A stretch of 64,000 bases of DNA. It comes from Cyanodermella asteris (Eukaryota > Ascomycota > Lecanoromycetes > Ostropales > Stictidaceae). This document shows positions 55,623 to 64,000 of this stretch, piece by piece. The position numbers were made by a program, and so were the translations under genes. Under the pieces are notes generated by a model. The model worked only from the letters and a program-made list of their open reading frames with translations. It was not told where the DNA came from and ran no database searches. The stretch's first letter is position 1. The number at the start of each line of letters is the position of its first letter. The stretch is from NCBI GenBank assembly GCA_900618795.1, contig UYJD01000011.1:580980-644979 (forward strand), read 5' to 3'.

Positions 55623-57045
55623 TCAGACCCTCCACGTTCCAGTCCTCTTTACCTGCAACTGTCGTAATATGCAAAGACAAACACCACCGGCAAGGACAAC
55701 CGCTCCGCTGAACGACTGCGCCGCGACATAGCTTCCGCCTGGACTCCGATCCAAGATCGCCCCCACGATCGGGCTTCCGACTAGCAGACCCAGACTAGAC
55801 AGACTGAACGCCATACCCATCCACGTCCCGACCTTGTCCATGTTCGGCGTGATCCGCGTGATGATCGTCCCCGGTAAACTGACGCTAGCGCCCGAGAAGA
55901 AGCCGTAAAAGATGCAGAAAACAACCAGTTCGCCAAAAGTGTGCACGCCCATCCATGCGAAGCTCAAGATTCCCGTGATCAAAATGGTCGGAGCCGCGAC
56001 GTTGAGGGAGCCGTACCTGTCTGCGACCAAGCCGGGGATGATACGGCCGAAGAGGCTGCCTGCGTTGAGGATGGAGAAGAGGTAGAACGACAGTTCATCG
56101 TTGGTACCAAGATAGTGTTGCGCCCAGGATGAGACGTAGAAGAACGGCATGTAGATACCGAGGAAGTAGAGAAAGACTGCCAGCGTGAAGATGAGAAACG
56201 CCGGGTTCCTGAAAGCGGACAAGTCGATGAGAGCGCGCGCTTCTTTACTCGGCGGCACCCTTGACTTGAGGCACAAGTTGCCAACGATGAGAGTGGCCAG
56301 AGCAATAAATCCGATAGCACGAGTCGCCCAGCCGAATGAGACGCGGACTTGCAACTGCTTGAAGACGATCGGATACAATAACGCGCCCATGGATCCTCCT
56401 GAAGCGACGATACCGAGTGCGAGCGCTCGCTTGGTGGTGAAATACTGAGCCACCACAGCCATGGCCGGAACGAGAAGCAAACCACATCCCAGACCAACGG
56501 TCACGCCCTGGGCCAGGAAGACTTGGTAGTATTGACTCGAAATCGAGGTCATCATCAAACCGAAGACGATAAAGAAAGATCCGCAGAGGAAGAGTGGCCT
56601 TAGATAACCCTTGTCGTACAATGGCCCTGCCACGGCACCGATGAACATGAGGAAGAAGCCCTGAAATGTGCCGATCCACGAGATGTCGGATTGAGATCGA
56701 GATAATGTCGTGTCGTAATATGTTTGATATGCACCGAAAGCATTGATCAGTCCCCTATGTCGGTGTCAGCATTGCAGCCATTGTGTCTCGACTTGACAAT
56801 ACGTACCAGGTGTTGAAGAATAGAAAGTAGGCTCCAAAGACCTGTAGCCAAGCCGTGAAACCGCCGTTGGGTGGGACATCTGCGCCGGCCTCGGATAGGT
56901 CGCTTTCCTCAGCAGATGGTTGTGAGGACGGGTCGACAACATGGTCCGCTTTGTCTGATGTATGGTCCTCATTCGTAGATCCGTTCTTCGTCGAAGTTTC
57001 TGACAGCGACGAAGGAGTCATTCTGAGTGCTCTCTCGATTTCCAT
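55623..57045 (-). CDS. MFS transporter, monocarboxylate-permease type
   Basis: Two exons (57045-56807 and 56754-55623) with a 52-base intron (GTACGT...CGACATAG, phase 2) give 456 residues. The N-terminal 60 residues are polar and cytosolic. Transmembrane segment 1 starts at PNGGFTAWLQVFGAYFLFF, a signature of fungal monocarboxylate-like (SLC16/MCH) permeases, and the splice rebuilds NTWGLINAFGAYQTYY. Twelve hydrophobic segments can be read, with LSRSQSDISWIGTFQGFFL after the first, GPLYDKGYLRPL as the A-like loop, FTTKRALALGIVASGGSMGA and SLFGRIIPGLVADRYG as further family motifs. Relatives carry monocarboxylates, riboflavin or nicotinate-like compounds; the substrate cannot be read from sequence. 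It is followed on the same strand by an amino acid permease gene. All parts appear intact. Confidence 0.88.
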
Positions 57046-57761
57046 AATGCTGATTTATGGCGATTTAGCAGTGCGGACAGGCGGGGACACGGCCACCTCC
57101 CGGACCTATCTTGTGTGGAGAAAATGTCGATGGTTACATGCGAAGCAAAAGATGCACGACGCGACTCGGCAATTAAGAAGTAGGATTATTAACCTCACGA
57201 GCACACAAGAAAGCTGAGTGAAGGCATCAATGCGAACATTACCAAGCAGGACAGTCCTAATGGAAAGAGCAAGTCAGTTGAACGGTAATCATGGACATTT
57301 TGCTGTGCCGGCCGCAGCCACGTGTAGGCAGTGGGCACATCATCGGCACGACGTTGCGGCAAGTACGGAGCCACGACAAATGTGATGGGCTCTTTGTCTC
57401 GGCTTGGCTGCTCGATGGTGGAGACTGGACGAGTTAAAGTGAGTTGGAGCTGACAGGAGACGTGGATGAGATGATTGGCACTGCCGAACTTCCGGTGAGA
57501 GCGAGAGTCGGGGTGCAGATTATGTAAGACGGCCATGTCTACAGCTAGCATTTTACCTTTACTTCTATCACCACCAGCATCCGTACACAGACCTTCGTGG
57601 TATGTGCTAACATTTTGAAGTTGGGCGTATGCGTTCGTGGAACACGTTTGAGGATCATGATTGTTCCGATGTTAGCGATCTATTGATAAAGTCGCCGAGA
57701 GAAGCGCTACGACAGGTAATATCACAGTGTGCACCTGTTTTATCTTCCTTCACACAAACTA
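57046..57761. promoter_or_regulatory. Intergenic region, MFS gene promoter
   Basis: 716 bases between the MFS gene start and the 3' end of the amino acid permease gene, both on the minus strand. No gene, RNA or repeat was recognised. Confidence 0.5.
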
Positions 57762-59543
57762 TCAGAAATTCCGCCAAACGCGCTTCCATCCAGATGCAGA
57801 GTTCAAGATGCCATCACTTCCACGCAGCTGTTGCCTTTCTTCATCTTCCGAACGCTTTGGCGGCTCAATATCCGCTCGCCTTCCTTCATCAAGATCGACC
57901 TCATCAGCTCGCAAAAATCGCGTGCGGAAGATCAGCTTGTACACCACATAGATGATCGGAAACAACGGCAGCAGTATGTATGCATCCACAAAGTCACCGG
58001 CAGAGAACGGACTTAAGGTGGTCCACCCCTGCACCAGGGCGAGAAAGATGTTTGCTGATAGACCGAACCATGCGTTCCCTATGAGTCAGAGTCAGTAACA
58101 TGCTTACATGCAGGGATGGCAATCTGACTGCCGGTATCGGGGCTTACTCACATGGAAAGAACATGGATTTGAACGGCAAGTCCTCCGGCGTCCTGCCTTG
58201 AGCCGCCCATGCTCGTCGAAAGCGAAGGTGGATGAAGCTGATGCTGCCCCAAACGAGGAAAGTCGAGACGCCAGACAGGTTCACGATATAGCTGTATGCT
58301 TTACCAGCCCCGGTCGAAACGTTCATCATCGAGATGGCACCGAACAAATTGGTGAAGATGACTGCCGGGATAGGCACACCTCGTCGGTCGGTATATCCCA
58401 AGAATCGCGGCGCCTTGCCGTCTTGGGCCATGAACAGTATAGTTCGAGACCCAATGTATATAGAGCTGTTCACCGCCGAGAGGCAAGTCACGAAAATGAA
58501 TGCATTGATGAGATGGACACCGCCATACCAGCCCGCATTCTGAATCGCAATGGTCATCGGACTTTGCAATGCTTTCCCACCAGAAGCAATCGCTAAACCA
58601 GTGGCATTCGCTGGGCAGACGAGCCCGAAGAAAAACGCCGACCCCATATAGATGAAGATGATGCGCCAGAAGACCTGTCTGATCGCCATGGGAATCGCAA
58701 CTGAGGGGTTCTTCGTCTCCGTCGCCGCCACCGCAATCGACTCCACGCCCGCGTAGAAAGTACTGCAAAACACAAACACTGTAGCCACGCCCCGAAACCC
58801 ATTCCCATTGAACGGGCCCGGATCATGCCAATACCTGAAACCAAGCGGCTCCGCCTGTCCCACCAATCCACCCGCCGCATACACGATCGCAAAGACAAAG
58901 AACGCAACCAGCCCCGCCAGCTTCGCCAACGCAAGCCAAAACTCCGCCTCCCCAAACGCCTCCACCCCGAGCAACTGAAACGCAAGGAACGCAAACGAAA
59001 AGATCAAGAAATAGCCCCAGAGCGGAACTTTGTCGGACCAGAAGACGAAAATGCTGGAAATGACGTTGTTCTCGTTCGCCAGCACGGCGATCCAGATGAA
59101 GAAGTAGTTCCACCCGACGGCGACGCCGAAGGCTTTGTCGACGAAGCGGTCGGCCAGGCCGGTGAAGGCGCCGCCGGACGGGTAGAGGGTGGTCAGTTCG
59201 CCGAGGGATTGCATTATGCTGAAGGCGATGAGCCCGATTGTGCCGAAGCCGATTAGGAGGGAGGCGGGCCCGCCGTTGGCGAGGGCGCCGCCGGCGCCGA
59301 CGAGGAGGCCGGGTCCGATGATGCCTGAGAGAGGGCTTGTTAGACGGTAGAGAGAGATGGTGGTCAGGTGGGCTAGTCTGTACCTGCTAGGGCCATCATC
59401 GAGAGATGTCGCGTTCGCAGGCCGCGCTTGACGCCGCTCGTTGGATCGATGAGCCCTACATCGTTCTCTGAGACTCCAGGAATCGCGGCAGCTTCGAGTG
59501 TTTCTCGTTGGCCTTTATGATCATGCTCGTCCGTATATGCCAT
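57762..59543 (-). CDS. Amino acid permease, APC superfamily (YAT-type)
   Basis: Three exons (59543-59384, 59324-58152, 58078-57762) with introns of 59 and 73 bases (GTACAG...CTCTCAG and GTGAGT...CTCATAG) give 549 residues. The protein imports amino acids with protons across the plasma membrane. It shows the family start GLRTRHLSMMALAG joined by splicing to IIGPGLLVGAGGALANGG, then LIAFSIMQSLGELTTLYPSG and GGAFTGLADRFVDKAFGVAV, with twelve hydrophobic segments in all. The family motif FYAGVESIAVAATETKNPS lies near the middle. The last splice rebuilds SMFFPWNAWFGLSANIFLAL, a normal fungal permease C-terminal block. The soluble tails (about 45 residues N-terminal, about 50 C-terminal, charged) are of usual size. 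The substrate is not determined. The ATG at MAYTDEHDH was chosen; an earlier in-frame ATG would add a Cys-rich stretch unlike the family. Confidence 0.9.
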
Positions 59544-60389
59544 GTTTGCGATGTTACCGCTCGCCGAAGCGTGAACGAGGCGGGCTGATCGGTATTCAGA
59601 AGGCAAGACAAGAGATGCGCAACAAACCAATCGATAAACACACCTACTCAACATACAATGCGACGCGAACAGAAGAGTCTGGTAGCGCACGTCTCATTAC
59701 TTCAGTATCGAAGGGCGAAAAAGCATGCTGGTAAGAAGTACTAGAAGTAGTCGAAAGTGCCGACCGAGTCCCGATTTTGTCGATGGCGCAATCGCGTGGC
59801 GGATCTTCGTCTCCAAGAGCAATTCCTTAAGCAGCTTGGCGGGCTTGCAGCTCCCCGAGTCCCGTACAAGCTGTCCGAATACTGCGAGCATGTGGACTAC
59901 ATGGCGCAGGCTCGTCAATGAAGGAGTTCAACGCAATTGGCGGGCACGTGGACACGGGAAATCTCTGAGCGAGCCGAGGAAAGGGCGAAGTCGTGGCGTT
60001 GAAAGCCTGTCTGTCTCACCCTACCATGGTGTTGCTTGTTCCTAACACATTTATGTCACAGGACGGCACGTATCAAGAAGTCTAGTTCTCACTGCGACGT
60101 TTGTCTCTTCCATTGCCGTAAGTCGATGAGGCTCAGAGATCTCAATCATGATTTGCTGAAAGTGGTCGTTACTGCCGTAAGTGTTCGGTCGCCTCGAATC
60201 ACGTAGCTTCTGTGCTCAACTCGTTTCATCTTTTGCACGACTGCGCTGGGAGGGCTCTTCCTCCAGCTTTTGTTGTTCGGAATTTGCAAAGATATCAATT
60301 AAAATCTGTTGGTCTTGGAAGAACAGCGCGCATAGAGGGATGAATGGGCACCTTGCGTTTCATTTACGGGGTCGTGGACTGAAAAGCTG
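59544..60389. promoter_or_regulatory. Intergenic region, amino acid permease promoter
   Basis: About 850 bases between the permease start and the 3' end of the HET-domain gene. No further gene was seen. Binding sites for nitrogen regulators could not be assigned with confidence. Confidence 0.45.
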
Positions 60390-63265
60390 TCAGACTATAC
60401 GAAGACCGCTTTCTGAAAGCTCCTTGTACCTTGGGTCTTGCTCGCAAAGCTGCTTGAACCTGTTGGGAATATCCAAATGATTACATGCCTCCGTCCAATG
60501 CCAACCGAACCGCTCGAACTCACCATGAACACCCGTGCTTCTCACCAGGAGCCACCTGTNNNNNNNNNNNNNNNNNNNNNNNNNNNNNNNNNNNNNNNNN
60601 NNNNNNNNNNNNNNNNNNNNNNNNNNNNNNNNNNNNNNNNNNNNNNNNNNNNNNNNNNNNNNNNNNNNNNNNNNNNNNNNNNNNNNNNNNNNNNNNNNNN
60701 NNNNNNNNNNNNNNNNNNNNNNNNNNNNNNNNNNNNNNNNNNNNNNNNNNNNNNNNNNNNNNNNNNNNNNNNNNNNNNNNNNNNNNNNNNNNNNNNNNNN
60801 NNNNNNNNNNNNNNNNNNNNNNNNNNNNNNNNNNNNNNNNNNNNNNNNNNNNNNNNNNNNNNNNNNNNNNNNNNNNNNNNNNNNNNNNNNNNNNNNNNNN
60901 NNNNNNNNNNNNNNNNNNNNNNNNNNNNNNNNNNNNNNNNNNNNNNNNNNNNNNNNNNNNNNNNNNNNNNNNNNNNNNNNNNNNNNNNNNNNNNNNNNNN
61001 NNNNNNNNNNNNNNNNNNNNNNNNNNNNNNNNNNNNNNNNNNNNNNNNNNNNNNNNNNNNNNNNNNNNNNNNNNNNNNNNNNNNNNNNNNNNNNNNNNNN
61101 NNNNNNNNNNNNNNNNNNNNNNNNNNNNNNNNNNNNNNNNNNNNNNNNNNNNNNNNNNNNNNNNNNNNNNNNNNNNNNNNNNNNNNNNNNNNNNNNNNNN
61201 NNNNNNNNNNNNNNNNNNNNNNNNNNNNNNACCCTGAATGTGTCCACTCTTGACGGCTAGGTGACCTGTATCCATTGATGACCTTCTTGGGTACGATGCA
61301 GGGTATGGCTAGCTGTAAGCCCTGGGTATGGGTCCAATCAGTAGTCTCGGTCACCGCGGCATTGCAACTATCCAAACAAATATAGCCGAATATCCCATAA
61401 GGGGAGGAATTGAAATCGTCATCGATGCCCCAATCGAAGACCTCCAACAAGGCTTCAGAGTCTGTGTGAGTATACATATTTACACGATATGGGTCCAAGA
61501 TGCGGAAGAATGGTCCATGCATCACAAGCACCGACCGGAAATGAGAAAAAGGCTCGTTGAAGGTGTTGACAGAACGGAGTGTTTGTTGACAGAAATCGGT
61601 CCAGTCAACCAGCTTCCTGACCTGTGGCGTCTCGATTTCTACTTCTATACGTAAGCCTGGCGCCGGCTCGGCCTTCGTCCGAGGCGCAGTAAATGCCTGA
61701 TAGATGTAATTGTGGACGGTACCGTGCCGAGATGCCCAGGTCCAGGAAGGAGGCCCAGTTCGTCGCTGAGATTTTCTGCAGTTCCAGCCCAAGCCTTCCA
61801 CAAGTTCTGTGAGATAGGATTGCTGCGCGTCCAGGTGATTAACATTTTCGCGTTCTGGATTGTGACAGCGAATTGGCAGACCAAGAAACATCCAAAGAGC
61901 ACCCTCCCACTCAGCGTCAGAGTCGCGCAGGCTGGACTGAGCCTGTATTGCGTTGATAACTCCTTGAAGAGCGACGGAAACATCTTTGTTGTTCGTGAAG
62001 GTTCTCGTGTTATATTCAGTGATATGATCCCAGATCTGCCTTCGAACGGAATTGTTCGAAGCACTCTCAGTGGACGACGCTAAAGGCGATCGAGGTTGTG
62101 CATTCTCTTCGTCATCACTCTGCCATTCATCCAAAGTAATCTTTGACCGCGATCCGATTATGCTCGGGAATAAGGCTTCTGCGTTGTACAAAATTTGTTC
62201 TTGTGAGTCGACCCACCGTTTTGATTGGCAATTCAGATATACCTGGTTCTTGCCAATGAATAAACGTCGGGAGCTGAGAACCGCTTCTTGATAAGTCCAG
62301 CCGCGAGAATACCACTTCGAAGACTCGATCACGAAGTCGGGTGAAGGTGGCATTACCGTGAAACTCTTGGAGACAAGAAATAATGGCGCCGGGCATACCC
62401 TGGGCCGCGCGACTCCTGGGATATGCGCGCTAGGGTCGTCGGCACAGATTGGTATAAGACAACAAGCGGCTCTGGAGTAGACCAGATCCATCTGCGAGAC
62501 CTGCTCAGCTAACTCGACTTCATCCGTTTGACTTATGCAGTAGCGATCGACCCAGAGAAAGCGGAACCCGAGTTTCCGAGTAAGCTCGAGTGCATCTTCG
62601 ATAAGACTCGGCAAGTCGGATGGAAGCTTTTCGTTCTCGAGACAAGCCCAAGCATCGTTTCGCGGACTCTGGCCCCAGACATAACTGAGTGTCAGATATG
62701 AGTCGCTTGAATCCGCAATCCTGATCATACGGGTGTCACAATCGATCAACTTGATTGCTTTGGGTGGTCTGCGAGACAGCTTCGTTTCGTTTCGACAAGA
62801 GGTGTGATTCTGTTGACACATTCTGATCCTGCGCCCAATACGCGCAAAGTCTATACGAAGCGATTGCTGCTCGTCATTTCTGTTGTAGTTTTCCCAGTTG
62901 CTGTCTTGCACCTTGATTGATCCATTGCAGCGCTCCCATTCGTAGACGCCAAACTCAATTCCGAATGGCAATTCCACGGGACATATGTGCAGGCGATTGA
63001 AAACGAAAACCTTGAACCCGTTCGAGATCATTGATTGATCATTTGTATGATGGACGAATCGGAGGAAGAAAGCGCACAGACAACAGTTTAGATCGATGCC
63101 ATGGATCGGAGCGCAAGACCATGTGTCTTTAAAGTTACCTCCTCTGTGGAACTTGAACTTCGGAACGTTAATCAGGTCAAGCTGCTCGAGCAGATGCTGG
63201 CACTGAACGCACACAGGCTCATATCCCTCACCAGGCCGCTGGATGGCAGCTTCCTGACCTGTCAT
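60390..63265 (-). CDS. HET-domain (heterokaryon incompatibility-type) protein, interrupted by gap
   Basis: About 678 residues are readable from the ATG at 63265 to the assembly gap, and about 55 more after it, to the stop at 60390. HET proteins are nucleus- or cytosol-located regulators that can trigger cell death when unlike fungal individuals fuse. Seen are an N-terminal Cys motif (PVCVQCQHLL) and the HET core at about 189-345: SYLTLSYVWGQSPRNDAWAC, FRFLWVDRYCISQ, QMDLVYSRAACCLIP and SSKWYSRGWTYQEAVLSSRR. The C-terminal end after the gap reads GEFERFGWHWTEAC, typical of how these proteins finish. The frames on the two sides differ if the gap length is taken literally, so the gap size is nominal or hides an intron. 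No partner gene or death-effector domain is visible. Confidence 0.85.
60560..61230. other. Assembly gap (671 N)
   Basis: An unbroken run of N inside the HET-domain gene. It marks a scaffold join; open frames drawn through it have no meaning. Confidence 0.99.
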
Positions 63266-64000
63266 GGTTGTGTGCCTCCGACGAAGTGATTGTATGAATG
63301 CAAAGTGAGAGGGCCGAGCCGGAGGTGGTCAAGCTAGTTGCGGACAAGGCTCATGGTGGCAAGGCTGACGCGAGTGGCCCTATTCAGCCTTGCCATGTCA
63401 GGGCCCAGCTGGTAAGTCTCCCTTGGGGATACGATGAGCAACAGCTTGACAGCCGATGGTCATTCGTGTTTCGTGTAACAACGCTGGTTTTCATTCTTAT
63501 GCACGATAGGACCGGACGACTGCATTGCAATGGCTGATATTTCTTTGAAGATCGCTGCGAAGAAACGAAGAAACGTCTAAAACACAATCAAAGGAAGGCG
63601 GCAGAAGTCCCGGTGCGCCGCAGAATTTGCCCGGCACCAAGCCTCGCTGGGAGATCATCTTTATAGCGTGAAATTTAGTGGCTCATCCCCAGAACCCCCC
63701 CCCGTGAATCCCCGTAAGCCCATTCCCAGGGGGCGTCATCAGCCGTCTCGGCGGCGTGGTGTTCACCACCCCACTGAGCCCGCGCATGTGAGCTTCTCAG
63801 ATGTCCCTCTTGCAGTAAGCAAGGCAAATTTGGGCTATATCAACGCCACAACAGATGTGCCTTGGTGCTCCTATTACACACGCCCAAAACAAGTCATGTA
63901 AAGTGATACGTTCATAAAATATCTAAGCCGGCTGCTTGAATAGCCGCGATCACAGCCTTGTTCCCATATTGATATGTACAGCCTTCGTCTGCGTATAAGC
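63266..64000. other. Region upstream of the HET-domain gene
   Basis: 735 bases to the window end, containing the HET gene promoter. An ATG at 63298 opens a short plus-strand frame ending at a GTAAGT donor-like site (63412), but no convincing second exon follows. A run of nine C lies at about 63696-63704. Confidence 0.45.

Noticed and set aside
60438-61253. Several long frames running through the N stretch on both strands
   Set aside because: They exist only because unknown bases cannot contain stops.
63298-63411. Short plus-strand ATG frame ending at a GTAAGT site upstream of the HET gene
   Set aside because: Possible second exons are tiny and end at once; no protein character beyond about 38 residues.
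1-64000. CRISPR arrays, operons, riboswitches, rRNA genes
   Set aside because: No regularly spaced identical repeats, no bacterial gene layout and no rRNA-like sequence; the DNA is fungal nuclear.

Overview
The window is nuclear DNA from a filamentous ascomycete fungus. The evidence is short GT-AG introns (about 47-115 bases), a HET-domain gene, a fungal Mms22/Mus7 repair protein, a Rax1-type RGS membrane protein, an intron-bearing tRNA-Ser and several conserved fungus-only proteins. Gene style and intron size fit Dothideomycetes, but that rank is an inference and no species can be named.

Layout. Bases 1-4024 hold no credible gene. From 4 to 29.3 kb lies a gene block: a 2157-residue Mms22/Mus7 protein (-), a 110-residue membrane protein (+), a salicylaldehyde-dehydrogenase-type ALDH (-), a Ser-rich hypothetical (-), a three-exon coiled-coil/acidic protein (-), a GGCT/AIG2-like protein (+), a bromodomain protein resembling Brd8/Bdc1 (+) and a 920-residue conserved fungal protein (+). 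From 29.3 to 43.4 kb there is a gene desert of about 14 kb. From 43.4 to 63.3 kb genes resume: Rax1-like (+), a 730-residue coiled-coil protein (-), Trm44 tRNA methyltransferase (-), tRNA-Ser(CGA), a Cys-rich GPI-type surface protein (+), a 140-residue conserved protein (+), an MFS monocarboxylate-type transporter (-), an amino acid permease (-) and a HET-domain protein (-) cut by a 671-base assembly gap.

How the genes relate. They are mostly housekeeping or regulatory genes with no operon-like logic: replication-fork repair (Mms22), chromatin (bromodomain), tRNA modification (Trm44), polarity or signalling (Rax1) and aldehyde oxidation. The last 8 kb, with two transporters and a HET gene all on the minus strand, looks more accessory.

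The most unusual content is in the gene-free DNA. The desert carries a diverged tandem repeat with a period of about 230-240 bases (about 30.69-31.68 kb). The 10-mer CTCATATATA occurs seven times, always on the plus strand and only in the two gene-free blocks (1-4 kb and 32-40 kb). Near-copies in the desert have the same orientation. I found no transposase, reverse transcriptase, capsid gene or CRISPR array. All gene models were spliced by eye and not checked against transcripts or databases.
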